From Adiantum capillus-veneris (lineage: Eukaryota > Streptophyta > Polypodiopsida > Polypodiales > Pteridaceae): a DNA stretch of 64,000 nucleotides. How positions within the stretch are numbered: the stretch's first letter is position 1; every line of letters starts with the position of its first letter. A program made the position numbers and the translations under genes. The notes beneath the pieces are model-generated. The model made no database searches, was not told where the DNA came from, and worked only from the letters and a program-made list of their open reading frames with translations. Location: positions 35,785,446 to 35,849,445 of the forward strand of contig CM043969.1 of assembly GCA_014529385.2 (NCBI GenBank). Direction: 5' to 3'. Below are positions 46,206 through 58,746 of the stretch, one piece after another.

Positions 46206-46622
46206 CACTAAGTAACACTTATATTTAAGAGGGAGGGCTAATGGGATCAAGGGCAGGGAAGTCCATGCACGAAGGCCCGGGATACCTTAGGCGCAAATGT
46301 CAAATAAAAAACTAAACTTGGACATGCCCTAAACATGGACAACCTGGGCAATGCATGTCAACTTACAATATAATTTTGTAAAAGCAATTGAGGATACACG
46401 ATGCACGTGTGGGTGTGGTGGTTAGCCTATGTGAAACTAATCTTGGTATGCAAGGTCACCACGGGTTCGAACCTCTACGACGCGCCTCATTTTTTCTGTT
46501 GGCCAGGTTTAGTGCACCTTGTTTTTTGTGTAGCCATGTTTAGCGCATCACGATATTTTGTCCCCCAATCCCGATCCTTGGTCCCATTACTTCTCCGCAT
46601 TAAATATAGATGTTACTTAGTG
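46206..46622. mobile_element. 417-bp terminal-inverted-repeat element
   Basis: The left end CACTAAGTAACACTTATATT and the inverted right end CACTAAGTAACATCTATATT match over about 49 bp with scattered differences, both continuing to a TAATGGGA-CAAGG block. The CACTA start is the same pentamer as in the 1.33-kb element, but the following bases differ. Flanking triplets are CAA and CCA. A GGTGGAGGGT decamer lies just outside both ends. There is no coding capacity. Confidence 0.6.
46401..46475 (+). other. tRNA-like segment (pol III A and B boxes)
   Basis: TGGTGGTTAGCCTATGTG resembles an A box and GGGTTCGAACC about 45 bp later is an excellent B box. The stem pairs needed for a full cloverleaf are not obvious, so this is more likely a SINE head or tRNA relic than a functional tRNA gene. 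It lies inside the 417-bp element. Confidence 0.45.
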
Positions 46623-47380
46623 CCAAAGGTGGAGGGTGTAATTTCCTTGAAATAACAAATTACCCCCTATTAGGGTATCTTTATAGGACCACTCCTGTGG
46701 AAATTGTGGCATTGTTTTAGTTTTTGTTGAAGATGATTGGAAATCTGGGATTTGTTCATCTCTTTTGTTGCTTGCATGTTTGGAATATAAGGAGGATATC
46801 TCTATCGTAATAGAAGGCTTTCCCATAGTGGGTTTCAAAAAAGAATTCAGGAGAATCTTTTCAACTTTTTGCTTTCACACGATGGGTTTAGACCACGCAA
46901 CGTAGAAACTAGGAGGATGTGTTCCTTTAGATAAACTTTTGCATTTTTGCAAAAGTTTATGAAATGGAACAATCTTCACGAAGAGTATGGCCATGAGTTA
47001 TAGGTGACATCTTAAACAAAATAAACAAAAGCTTGCACTTATGTTTTATAAAGTCAAGTGACTTGCACTAACAAGTTAGACTGATGTGTGTGTGAAGGTG
47101 CGATACATAGTTTTGAAACCCTCCCCGGGAAGGTCCTTATAGACGACAGAAAATCGTTCTATAACAATGGGGCTATGTGCGTGAGCAACTCAGCTTCTCT
47201 TTGAACACGTTTTCCACTTCTGCTTTTCAATCATGTGGTCCGTGGGTTGGGGAATCAAAATCGGAACACTCGGGATGGATCACGGCAGCATGTGTGGAAT
47301 CATTTTGCATCGTTGTCTATGTTTTCAACTTTTTCTCTTTTCACTATCATTTTGCGGATGGGAAAAATGACAACTGATAT

Positions 47381-47417
<37 letters not shown>

Positions 47418-47560
47418 TATCTCTCCTTACTGTCATGGTTTAGCTGGTGCTTCGCGTTTGCTGGCGAGGAGTAGTGCGAGCTAGTTCCATTCATTCGCCT
47501 CCCTACTCCAAGTCTCTCTCTCTCACTCACTCACTCTCTCTCTCATGACTCTGTTCTGTT
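46623..47560. other. Intergenic, upstream of family copy 3
   Basis: No gene. Contains GA and CT runs at about 47,388-47,414 and 47,514-47,544. The latter corresponds to the CT-rich leader of copies 1 and 2. Confidence 0.45.
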
Positions 47561-47625
47561 TCTCGCTGGTGTACTAATCTATGTATGTGCGTGATAATAC
47601 GCAGGATGAAAGAGCAGCAAGGAAA

Positions 47626-47658
47626 ATGGCGGCATCACCATTGATAGCTAATACCCCC

Positions 47659-47700
<42 letters not shown>

Positions 47701-47844
47701 GAAAGATTGTCTGTTTCGACGCAAGGTACCAGATTGGGTGCGGAGAAACAACGAAATTTTTTAGAATCCTCCACGTGGTGCAGATCGAAGCAACAAACCA
47801 AGGTGATAGAATAATGTGTGTGTGTGTGTGTGTGTGTGACGTGC

Positions 47845-47885
<41 letters not shown>

Positions 47886-48160
47886 ATTATAGTAAAAACT
47901 TGGAACGTACATTAGTTGTGAAAAAATTGTTGGTGAGTATAGCCGCCGTGGAAGGGGCGGCGGGCAGAGTTGAGCGAGGAGGATGGGCAAGAGTCGATAG
48001 ATCCACCCGCATTTGTGCGACCAACATCCTACTACCAAGATGTGAGGAATCATCCCAATATTGCACGGCACGGTGTCAAGTGGTATTCGAACCAAGCTAG
48101 GCGGACGAGGAGATCTCGGCCCAGTAGATGGAGGTTGGCAAGTCATTTGGAAAAGCTATT
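47626..48160 (+). pseudogene. Broken copy 3 of the unrecognised four-exon family
   Basis: Three family exons are traceable. Exon 1 starts at ATG 47,626 (MAASPLIANTPG, compare MATS and MATR) after an acceptor-like TACGCAG, as in copy 2. Exon 2 starts at 47,726 with VPDWVRRNNEIF, then TAG (47,762-47,764) where copy 1 has Lys, then continues PPRGADRS to a donor-like AG|GTGATAG. The exon 3 part near 47,970-48,050 contains FVRPTSYYQDVRNHPNI, matching SYYRDLSNHPNI of copy 2, after which similarity fades. Exon 4 is absent. Intron 1 has lost its donor, and a GA array (47,662-47,695) abuts exon 1. It is a pseudogene. Confidence 0.7.
47816..47875. repeat. (TG)n ... (GA)n microsatellites in intron 2 of copy 3
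   Basis: TG array 47,816-47,838 and GA array about 47,846-47,875 between the exon 2 and exon 3 remnants. Confidence 0.9.
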
Positions 48161-48985
48161 TGAGCACTTGACTCCCTTTTATTTGCTTTTTAAAAGAAAC
48201 TTTAGTGTTGTGTTGGGTTAAGGAGGCTTTCATTGTTTTCACAAACTTACTTTAAATGTTTATTTCACTTTCATTTCATACGGTGACATGTCTTTACTTT
48301 TTTTGCATTCTATTGTTTTGCAATGTTAAAGTGAAACTTCACTTACATAATTCTAGTAAATTCTATGGATACACACGCACACATATATATATTAATGAGT
48401 TTTTTAAATTTTGCATTTCATTTCACAGCTTCACATGGCTGAATTTTCTTACATTCTATAACTTAAGTTTAGTCAATATTCACGAAAGTCTCTTTTATTA
48501 AGCGGCCATCGATTGAGTTTCCTTCTCACAAAGAAATGAACCGAAAATACTAGTATAATTATAAATTTTGTAGGATTTTTGAACTATTTTCTCACCTATT
48601 TCACCAATTTTTCTTCTCTTTGCCATGGTTTGTAACCATGTAGTCTCCATTTTCAACCGCCTCAAGGCTAAGCTGAGGCAATCCTTTCTTGAACACTGAT
48701 TCTACTTAAACTCAACGTAATGATTTTATCACGTTCTAATTATTTTAGAAAGTCACCGTGATTCTTTCACTTGTTTACATTATAAATGTGAGTCATGTCT
48801 CTTGTAATGACAACTATTGGCCACAAATGGGTCATGGAGGTCAGCAAAGTACGTCATAACTCCTAATTTGAAAATTCTATTTGAGAACTTAAATGACCCC
48901 CCCCCCTCCCAACCTTTTTTAAAAATTATAAATGTGAGTCATGTCTCTTGTCAAACCGTGGCTTTGTGGTTCCATTCAATCCTAT
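48161..48985. other. Intergenic, AT-rich
   Basis: No trace of family exon 4 or any other gene. Confidence 0.5.
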
Positions 48986-49227
48986 CACTAGAATGGTAAC
49001 AGGACACTTTTGTGTCCTGTTAAGTGACCATTTTTCTTGAACTATTTGAAGAGTATGAAAAGGAATTTCTAGGTGCTATACATCCATAAATTTGTCTTAT
49101 GAGTTGAAAAAACTTGACATCGATCTCACCATTAACCTTACTCTTGCAACATTTTTGAGCTTAAACTGTGTGAAAAAATGGGGCCTATTTTTAGTTTTTT
49201 CTTAAATTTTTGCAACTATACCACTCT
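48986..49227 (-). mobile_element. Truncated copy of the CACTA-ended element
   Basis: CACTAGAATGGTAACAGGAC and the following 240 bp match the right end of the 2,890-4,218 element in inverted orientation, including the GGACACTTTTGTGTCC palindrome. Similarity stops after GCAACTATACCACTCT, where the sequence changes abruptly. The other terminus is missing. Confidence 0.8.
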
Positions 49228-49437
49228 TTTAAAATCCCATATATTGCTTTCCTTGGCCCCGCGCTCAAGATGGCTAAGTGTAACTGGAAAGAATTCTTAA
49301 AACCTGTGAAAACATTTCTTTGGAAGAACAACACAAAAACGTCCCGGCCATGGAACTGGGCTAGATGGGAGTGTAGAGTGCGCAGGTGATGGAGAAGGTA
49401 GGAAAGAAAACTACACACACACACACCAACACACATT

Positions 49438-49588
49438 GAGACACACACACACAATCGTTACCCTGCAGCAGCCATTCAACGTGCTGCTCTTCTCTTCTTC
49501 TCTTTCTGAACTATTATCCAAAGTATATTTACAACATAGTATAGTCAATGTCCAGCCGCCCATAGCACAATGGACATATTCTTTAACA
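49438..49588 (-). repeat. 3' LTR of the third copia (partial boundaries)
   Basis: On the element strand a purine tract TGAGGGGGAG precedes TGTTAAAGAATATG, so the LTR begins at 49,588. The RNase H stop codon lies inside this start (TGTTAA). The distal end is uncertain, somewhere near the TG microsatellite at 49,413-49,452. Confidence 0.55.
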
Positions 49589-52500
49589 CTCCCCCTCAAG
49601 CTCAGAGTGACCTTGCATATGATGGATTCCCAATGCTTCATGAAAGTAGGAAAACTTCTCCTTTCCAAGAGCTTTTGTGAATATATCCGCAACCTGATCA
49701 TTTGTCTTCACATACACCAAATCAATCTCATTTGCCAAAACTTTTTCTCTAATGAAGTGATAATGTACCTCAATGTGTTTAGTGCGAGCATGGTAGACTG
49801 GATTCTTTGCCAACATGATGCTGCTAATATTGTCACAATATATAATGACAGTGTCAAGATAGTCAAAACCAAAGTCTACCATAAGTACTCTCAACCATGA
49901 CTCTTCACATGCTGCCAAAGCTGCTCCACGATTTTCAGCTTCTGTACTTGATAATGCTACAGTTGATTGCTTCTTACTACTCCAACTTATCATACCATTG
50001 CCAATGGAAAATGCATAACCACTTGTAGATCTTCTATCCATAAAATCTCCTGCCCAATCTGCATCTGTGTAACCATAAAGACAAAGCTTCCCATTCTTTT
50101 CATAAAACATTCCATAACTGACAGTGGCTTTCACATATCTCATAATCCGTCTCACTGCATCAAGATGACTTTTACATGGATTTTGCATGAATTGACTCAC
50201 AACACCCACTGCATAACTCAAATCTGGCCTTGTTATTGTCAAGTAAATAAGGCTTCCAACCATCTTGCGATACATAGTGACATCCTCAATGTAATGTCCA
50301 TCATCAAACAACTTCACATTTTGATCAAGAGGTGTATCAACCGGTTTGCACGCTGTCATTCCATACTTCTCAAGCATATCCAACGCGTATTGTCTTTGTA
50401 TCATCCAAATTCCTGATAAACTCACCAAGGTCCTTCATGTTGAATTCTCTCAACAAACTCTTCTTGACATGCAAAATTTTCTCAGCATGACTTCCAGTGA
50501 GAATCAAGTCATCAACATAGATAACAATAACGACGATCTCTCCATCAACATGCTTCAAAAATAATGAGTGATCAGCAGTAGATTGTTTAAATCCAATCTT
50601 CTTCAAGAATCTGGTTATCTTTTCACACCAAGCTCTAGATGCTTGCTTCAAACCATACAATGCTTTCTTCAACTTACACACATAATATGGAAACTCTGGA
50701 TGTTGATAACCCTCTGGCTGTATCATATAAACTTCTTCTTCCAAGTCACCATTCAAGAATGCATTATCCACATCCATTTGCCGTAACTTCCAACCGAACA
50801 TACTTGCCATTGCTATCACCAATCTGACTGTTGTCATCTTTGCAACTGGACTAAATGTCTCATCATAATCAAGAACTTTTGTTTGTGCATAACCTTTAGC
50901 AACAAGCCTCGCTTTGTATCTTTCCACACTACCATCTGACTTGCACTTGACTTTGTATACCCATTTTGAACCAATTGCTTTCTTTACACTTGGCAAGCGA
51001 ACCAAATCCCAAGTGTCATTCTTCACAAGAGCATCCATCTCATCATCCATAGCTGACTCCCATTCTGATTTTCCAATTGCCTCTTGAAAACATGTAGGCT
51101 CTTTATGTTGCACATGTGAAACCATGTATGCATAATGTGCACGCATGTAACCGCTGTATGTCAATCTATCAACTGGATAACGCACCCTCTCTGATCTTCT
51201 CAACTGTGGTGCACTCTTCTCTTCAACTCTTGCATATGGGGGTACATATTTCTCAATATGCTTACTGCCAGGTGTCCTCAAATGTGGTAAACCATGCTCT
51301 ATATCGAAGCTTTCATCTCCAGAACTCTCTTCAATCACTTTCTTCTTGCCTTTCTTGTCTTGCTTCTTATCTCGCAAACGACCGCTCCATGGGTTGACAC
51401 TTCCTGTACCTCCTCTGCCATATGTGGTCCTGAAATAGTTCTTGTTGATGGTCCTGGCTTATCAACAACATGACGCACATTCTCTTGCTCTTCATACTCA
51501 TCTTCTATCATCACTGGCTTTGGTTTATACCATGGTTCATGCTCGCAAAATCTGACATCTCTACTGACATAAACTTGTCTTGTCGTAGGATCATAGCACT
51601 TGTAACCTTTCTTTTCAACTGGGTAGCCCAAGAATATACACTTCACTGCCTTTGGCTCCATCTTCTTTCTTGCTTCATTTGGCACATGAACATAGCAAAC
51701 ACATCCAAAAACTTTCATGTAGGAAACTGTTGGCTTTATCCCATAAAGTCTCTCATAAGGTGAAATTTCATGAATGGCAGCTGTTGGTGTTCGATTCATA
51801 ATGTGTACTACTTCAGACCAATATGTTAATGGCATATTCATCTCATTCATCATGGCTCTTGCAATCTCTGCTATGACTCTATTCTTTCTCTCAGCAACTC
51901 CATTTTGTTGTGGTGTGTATCTGCAAGTAATCTGTCTTCTTATGCCTTGTTCACGTAAGTAATCATCAAAACTGTGTGACATGTACTCTCCCCCTCCATC
52001 TGTACGTAGGCATTTAATTTGACAACCATTCTCTTTCTCAACCATAACTTTGAACTCCAAAAATACTTCAAATGCCTCTGACTTTGCCTTTAGAAAGTAA
52101 ACCCATGTCATTCTACTGTAATCATCCGTAAATGTGATAAAATATCGACAACCATTTGGTGTAGCATGATCACAAGGTCCCCAAATATCTGAATGAACAA
52201 TTTCCAAAGGACTTTGGCTAATTCTCCCCCTCTTTGGAAATGGTAAACGAGATTGCTTTCCAAATTGACAAGCTTCACAAACATGATCAAAATTCAATCT
52301 GCCAAACTTTGGTAATCCACGTACAATTTGATTTGATTGCATATGCTTTAATCTTCTAAAATTGACATGACCAATCCTCTTATGCCATAACTCTGCCCAA
52401 TCATCTTGAGTGGCTGATTTGTTTGCATACATACCACTGTGTAAACATGGATCTCCAGCTTCCAATGAGAACAAGCGACCTTTCTTTCTTCCACGTGCCA

Positions 52501-53665
52501 ATATCTTTCCTAGTCTGCCGTTGTGAAACTCCTCTATGAAGCAGCCATAACTATTAAAACGGACTTGCAACCCTTGATCTGTCATTTGTCCAACTGATGC
52601 TAAATTCTTTGTGATCGAAGGCACATATAGAACATCTCCCAATGTGTTGTATGTCCCGTCTTTTTCTAGCAATGGAACTGAACCAACATGTGTAATCCAA
52701 TGCATAGTATCATCACCTAAAGTGACAAACTCATCCTCTTCTAATTTCTCTTTTCTGTCAAACCATTCACCATGATATGTCATATGATTTGTGGCACTAC
52801 TATCTAAATACCAATCATCTGTATGATGTGGCTCCACCATGCTTCCAACAACATGCTCCATAGGAAATAAATGTCCACTTGACCTATGTCATATATATTT
52901 TGATCATGAGGATTGTATCCAACAAAGTTTCCTCCATGTCTTCCATAACCTCGGCCTCTTCCACCACGATCACGATTTTGATTTAGCCTTGTGTAACATT
53001 CTCTTTCAAAGTGACCATAAATGCCACATATGTTACAATATCCATCTCTTTGAGGATGTACAAATCTTCCACCTCCACGTCCACGAGTTCGGGCTCTCCC
53101 CCTGCCTCTTTGGCTATAATCGTTGTAACTTTGACTTTGTTGGCTTTGCCATTGATCTCTTCCAACATTGTTTCCACGACTATAGTTTCCTCTTCCACCT
53201 CTATTGTTTCCATGACCTCTAGAGTAAAAAACCTGATCTCTGGAATTGTTATTTGATGTAGAAGGACCTGACTTGCCTAACTTCACCTCTTCTTGCAAAC
53301 AAAGGTTTACTAACTCTTCAAAATCAGGCATGTGTCCTCGAATAGATATAGATGTATCCAATGACTTGTATTCCAGTCCCAAACCATTCAATGTCACTGA
53401 AACTAAGTCATCATCTGGAACTTCAACATTAATGCTCGCAAGATCTTCCTGTATTTGCTTTATCTCTGTCACATAATCTGATATGGATCTATTTCCTCGC
53501 CATACACAATGTAACCTTTGCTTCAAGTGAACTTTTCATGGTTCTGTATTGGAGCTGTTCATTCTTGCTAGTATCTCCCTGTTAAGTATGGAGCCTGATT
53601 TACCCTTGTAATTTTCTGTGGTAAAAGCGCACATTTGTAAGGCCCCCATTATGAGGAGAAGCCAT
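49583..53665 (-). pseudogene. Third Ty1/copia gag-pol, nearly full length with frameshifts
   Basis: Element order from high to low coordinate is as follows. The gag start is MASPHNG at 53,665, with an internal deletion and stops before 53,526. Gag follows at 53,526-52,804 with zinc knuckle CNICGIYGHFEREC. The protease and integrase are at 52,861-51,335 (DSSATNH active site, FITFTDDYS, DGGGEYM, PQQNGVAERKN). RT is at 51,377-50,370 (QMDVDNAFLNGDLEEEVYM, YVDDLILTG). RNase H is at 50,428-49,583 (YTDADWAGD, ALSSTEAE, HIEVHYHFIRE). Frameshifts separate gag from protease, integrase from RT, and RT from RNase H, with a small deletion after MKDLGEF. Catalytic residues are otherwise kept, so decay is recent. 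No 5' LTR follows on the high side because the plus-strand copia begins there. Confidence 0.92.
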
Positions 53666-53679
53666 CGTGCGTGAAGGAA

Positions 53680-54388
53680 AATCACTCACCGGAAACCAAA
53701 ATTTTCACGGACAAGAATCAGGGGCAACTTTAAAGGCCTTGGGGGCGGAGGCCCCTGAGACTTTTTTTTCGCCGGAATATTCTTTTTCGCTGGAATATTA
53801 TGGCCGGACGGCGGCCGGAAAGTGGTCGGAAAACAACCGGTCGGTTGGCCGGTGGCCGGTAGTCAATGGCCGATGGTCGGTGGTCGGAAGTCAATGGCCG
53901 GTGGCCGGTGGTCGGAATTCAATGGCCGGTGACCGGTGGCCGAATTGAACAGCGGACTTGTCTTCTCAAGGGAGGCCACACATGGGCGGATTGGAGGGTC
54001 CGATTTGGACTTATTCGCACAAGGGAGGCTACACATGGCTGTCTCTCATAAGAGAGGGCAGCCCTTTTGGCCTATAAAAGGAGGCCATTTCTACACACAT
54101 TTCATAGTGTGAAGTTGATGCAACAAGGTGAGTGTGAGGTGGTGAGAGTGAAGCAAGGCGGGAGCTCCATTAAGGGTATAATCCCTTTGTAAACTACTTC
54201 TTGTTTTGAAGTACAAAAGCCATTGAGTGGCTGCTTTCCCGTGGACGTAGCCCACATTGGGTGAACCACGTATATCGTGTGTACTCTCTCTCTCTCTCTC
54301 TACTCTATAATCTCGTGTATATAAATCTGTCTCTCTCCATTAAGTAATCTACTCAATTATCTATTTAGCTACGTCTTATTTCCTAACA
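53680..54388 (+). repeat. 5' LTR of the fourth copia (plus strand)
   Basis: The LTR ends CCTAACA two bases before the primer site. A strong TATA box (CCTATAAAAGG, 54,071-54,081) is followed by a CT-rich leader. It includes a GGCCGGTGGCCGGT-rich minisatellite at about 53,800-53,945. The left end is not resolved, because the adjoining sequence belongs to the third copia's gag. Confidence 0.6.
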
Positions 54389-54390
54389 AC

Positions 54391-54402
54391 TGGTATCAGA
54401 GC
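54391..54402 (+). other. Primer binding site of the fourth copia
   Basis: TGGTATCAGAGC, two bases after the LTR and about 60 bp before the gag ATG. Confidence 0.9.
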
Positions 54403-54461
54403 AAGGTTTGCTCGTAGCTAAATTATCTCAAGGAAAGGATTCCTTGAATTGAGTGGGAGTT

Positions 54462-56733
54462 ATGGCGGAGGAAGGGAAGCTCAAGATTGAGAAGTTCAAC
54501 ACCAAAAACCACCAACATTGGAAGATGCAGATTGAAGACTATCTCTACCAGAAGGACCTCTATTTGCCACTAGGTGGTCTTGCGAAGAAGCCCGCAACAA
54601 TGGCAGATGAAGCATGGATTGTCCTTGATTGAAAGGCACTGGGAACAATCCGGTTAAGCTTGGCATCAACGGTGGCCTTCAATGTTTCGGAGATGAAGAA
54701 CACGGAGGACTTGATGAAGTCACTTGACGACTTCTACGAGAAACCATCGACATCCAATAAGGTATTTCTTATGAAGCGCTTGTTCAATCTAAAGATGGCA
54801 GAGAATGGTTCAATTGCAGAACACCTAAATGAATTCAACACAAACATAAGTCAACTTCGATCAGTGAAAATAAATTTCTATGACGAAGTGCGAGAGCTCC
54901 TTACACTATCATCTCTACCGGATAGTTGGGACAGCCTTGTGATGGCTGTAAGTAATTCTATCTCTGGCACAAATACTCTTAAGTTTGATGATGTTGTGGG
55001 TGTTCTCCTAAGCGAGGAAATGCGAAGGAGAATCACAGGAGAATCATCAAGTGCTGCACTATCAGTGGAAACAAGAGGAAGGCTTAAGGAGAGGTTCAAA
55101 AACCAATTAAAGGGTCGTGATCGCTCAAGGCGGAGCAAGTCACGCACAAAGTCAGTTCTTGAATGTTGGAACTGCAGCAAGAAGGACCATGTCAAGAAGG
55201 ATTGCTGGTCCAAGAAGAAGAAGGAGACAGAGTCTCAAGACAACAAGACAACATCGGAGGCCAATGTGGCAGGTAAAGTAGAGCAAGACGCTCTAATTCT
55301 CTCATTAGACAATGTGTCTAATTCTTGGATAGTAGATTCTGGGGCTTCATTCCATGCGACACCACACAAGCAACATTTCCAAGACTACACCAAAGGTAAT
55401 TTTGGGTATGTATACTTGGGAGATGATGAAGCTTGTGAGATTGTCAGCAAAGGTACAGTTTCTGTCAAAACTGCTAACGGAAATGAATGCAAGCTTAAAG
55501 ATGTTAGGCATGTTTCTTCTCTTCGCAAAAATTTGATCTCTACAACACAATTGGACGATGAAGGTCACAACATTGCATTCGGAAACAAACGGTGGAAGAT
55601 CTCAAAGGGATCTTCCACCGTTTCCAAGGGTGAAAAAGTCGGTACACTTTACTTGTGTACTGTTAGCACGCAACCTTCAGCTTGTGCAGCAACTACAGAA
55701 GTTGACAGTGCGGTGTGGCACTACCGACTTGGGCATATGAGTGCCAAAGGAATGCAAATCCTTCAAACAAAGAAGCTTCTACCAGGTTTGAAAGAAGTGG
55801 ACTTAGAGTTCTGTGAAGATTGTGTTTATGGTAAACAAAAGAGGGTAGAATTTCAAAAATTAGGAAATGAAAGAAAAAATAAAAAACTTGAGTTGGTTCA
55901 TTCTGATGTGGGGTCCTGCAAGTACACCATCACTTGGTGGCTCATTGTACTATGTAACATTCATAGACGATGCGACTAGAAAAACATGGGTTTATGTCAT
56001 GAAGAATAAATCCGATGTATTTTCCATATTTCAAAGGTGGAAAGCCTTTGTGGAGAATGAAACAGGTACCAAGGTTAAATGCCTCAGATCCGACAATGGA
56101 GGCGAATATTGGAGCCAAGCTTTTGAAAGCTTTTGTGCTAGCAATGGCATTCGGAGGCAAAGGACAACCCCAAGGACACCTCGACAAAATGGTATTTTGG
56201 AAAGGATGAACAGGACAATCATGAAGCGAGCACGAAGTATGCAGCTACATGCAGGCCTACCGCTTGAGCTTTGGGCGGAAGCTGTAAGTACGTCTGTGTA
56301 CTTACTCAACCGGTCACCCTCAACGGCATTGGATGGGGGAGTTCCAGAAGAGGCATGGACAGGTAAACCGGTGAATTATGCATTTCTCAAAGTGTTTGGG
56401 TGTGAGGCTTTCATGCACATAGATAGAAGCCTAAGATCAAAATTAGGTGCAAAGTCCAAAAAGTGTTTCTTCATTGGCTATGGAGAAGGAGACTTTGGGT
56501 ATCGCCTATGGAATCTTGAAGATGGTAAAATCTTAAGGAGTAGGGATGTAAATTTTAACGAACAAAATATGTACAAAGATTACTTGGAAAGAAAACAAAC
56601 AAAAGAAATAGGTGATGAGTACATGGAGCTTGAGGACGGTGAAGACTCAAGGACTGCAAACGGTGACAAAGTGCAACCACGTTGTCGAGAAATTTGCGGT
56701 CTTGCCAGGAAAGCACCGGGCTTATGGCTGTGA
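54462..56733 (+). pseudogene. Fourth copia: gag-protease-integrase, truncated before RT
   Basis: Gag starts at ATG 54,462 (MAEEGKLKIEKFN) and has one in-frame TGA at codon 57 (54,630-54,632), after which the frame is open to 55,979. The zinc knuckle CWNCSKKDHVKKDC is near 55,165-55,205, and protease DSGASFHAT is near 55,335. The pre-integrase LGHMS is near 55,733. A frameshift near 55,908 (HSDVG against HSDVWGPAS) moves integrase to the frame ending at 56,733. That frame has YVTFIDDATRKTWV, SDNGGEY and RTPRQNGILERMN. It ends after the RSRDVNFNE linker. RT, RNase H and the 3' LTR are absent, so this is a 3'-deleted copy. Confidence 0.9.
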
Positions 56734-57516
56734 GAGTTTGTGAGAGAACTCGACAAAAACTATATGAAGGAGTTAAACCATAGATGCCATGAAGACTAGG
56801 GTTTGGAAAGAAGTGCAATCAAAGAAGACTCACCCTTTCTCTCTTGCACTCACACACACACAAAGAAAGAACGCAAAAGAGAATGTCAAAACAATACGAA
56901 GATGAAAACATCAAGGCTATGGTCATATCGTATCATGGGTAATATGAAAGGGTTAATGGATGAGTTAATGGCATTCAATCTTGGCTGACCAAATAGGCTA
57001 CGAATTGTTCTTTGGAATTGTAGTTTTGTGCTTACCATAATATATATATTTTGTCTAGTGATTGGGATTAATTGTGTGTACAAATCCTCTTGGTTCATAG
57101 CAAGATAACTACGCTTACATCAAAAGAAAAATTATAGTCTATGAGAGGTAGTATGATGGGATCCGGCGATAGAAGTATTTCATTGAGCCTTTCAGGGCCA
57201 AAGAGAAACACTATACGTTGTTGAAAGTGTATTTTACGGCTAATCCATACGTTAATTCTAATAGATTGTACAGAGTGAAAGCGATAGAAATGATCATCAT
57301 GTGGGTTATTCATCTAGGATAGTATGTGAGAAATGTAGACATGAGAGAAGTGAAGAGATGAGAAGTTTCCCTCCCAAGCCCTATTCTTGCCCGTAGGCAA
57401 TAAGGATACTGCGGGGAGAGATGTACCTGTAGAAAAGAGAACCTAGAGAGGATGAATTACTAAGAATGAGAGAGATAGGTTTGGTTAAGGAGATGAGATT
57501 AGATACATATATATAT
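56734..57516. other. No gene seen
   Basis: Sequence between the truncated copia and the gypsy LTR. It has a short CA run near 56,850 and no recognised motif. Confidence 0.45.
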
Positions 57517-58688
57517 GTTGGATTAGAGATGAAAATGAAAACAACAAGAAATCAAGAAAACATCAATGTCGAACACATCTTACTTGAAACCCTTCGGCAC
57601 CATTATTGATGGGAGAGAGAAGAAGAGTGGATAATTCCACTTTGATTGATACACCAAGTTCAAGACCTTCTTTGATTAGAGTTGATCTTCCAAGGTTAGC
57701 TTGTTGCAAGAATGGCTAGTCTCCCTCTAGGAGAAAGTGTAGGCTTGGGCTTATGTTAATGGCTAAGTACAATTAGGCATTACTACTCACTCCCTCAAGA
57801 ATTCCTCTCATCAATGGCTTGAATGCTTGAGTTCCTTCCAAGGAAGAAGAGGTCCCCTTTTATAGGTGAAGGGAACCCACAAGGGTTTACACAAGAAGAG
57901 AGGAGCCAGTGTGAACAGGAATTGGAAAAGTTGGAAATGAGCTGTCCCTGCATGATGTGGGCAGACTGGGGTCCAGTAGTTTAATCATATCTCCTCAACC
58001 GTAGCTCCAAATAAAAAAGTAAAAATATGGGCAGAAACTTCAGCTCATTGGCTACGATTTTCATTTTAAAATCATTCTCCAATTCGGATTGTAACCTTGT
58101 GTAAAAAATTCATCAAAATAGGGTCCATTTATGGCAGCAAAAGTCTTCATGTGGTCTCCTTAGCCTTGACTTTCATTTAATTCCCAAGGACACCTCATGC
58201 CATATGAAGCATGACATTTCTCCTTGACAAAGTTTTGTAACCATGCTTGCAATAATGCATTAAAATGAGTGTATCTTTGAAATCATGCCACCTAGTGTCC
58301 CACTAGGATTTGATTCCATCCTAGTAGCTATTTAAAAAGAAATATAAGAAAAATATGAAAAATACATAGAATATATATATATTGGAGTTTACCCTAGATA
58401 TAGGATCTAGCTAGGGTGTGAGATGATAATGAAATAGTAGAAATAAAGAGTCAATGCTTTTTGCCCCAAGTTAAAGAGGCGGAGCTATTGACACTTTTCC
58501 CATAGTATTTTTTGATGGTAAAGTAAGATTACATTACCCTTGAGATAAATAATAAGATGAGATAGAAAGCTTATTTTTATACTTACATATGCATATGTAC
58601 ATTATAGGAAATATAATTATGTATCTAAAAAGTTACAAGATAACTCTTGTAGCATGTGTTCCCACTATGTACATGTCACAGCACGACA
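57517..58688 (-). repeat. 3' LTR of the right-edge gypsy element
   Basis: The LTR starts (element strand) TGTCGTGC at 58,688, directly after the purine tract. A TATA box (CCTATAAAAGGGG on the minus strand, about 57,855-57,867) lies inside. The far end is placed at TGTTGG (57,517) as the best TG/CA terminus. This is uncertain because the partner LTR is outside the window. Confidence 0.5.
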
Positions 58689-58689
58689 T

Positions 58690-58702
58690 CCACCCCCTCT
58701 AA
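58690..58702 (-). other. Polypurine tract of the gypsy element
   Basis: The minus strand reads TTAGAGGGGGTGG immediately before the LTR start. Confidence 0.7.
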
Positions 58703-58746
58703 ACCTGCACATCCTCCGGTATGTGCCAAATTATTTATTTGTAAGA

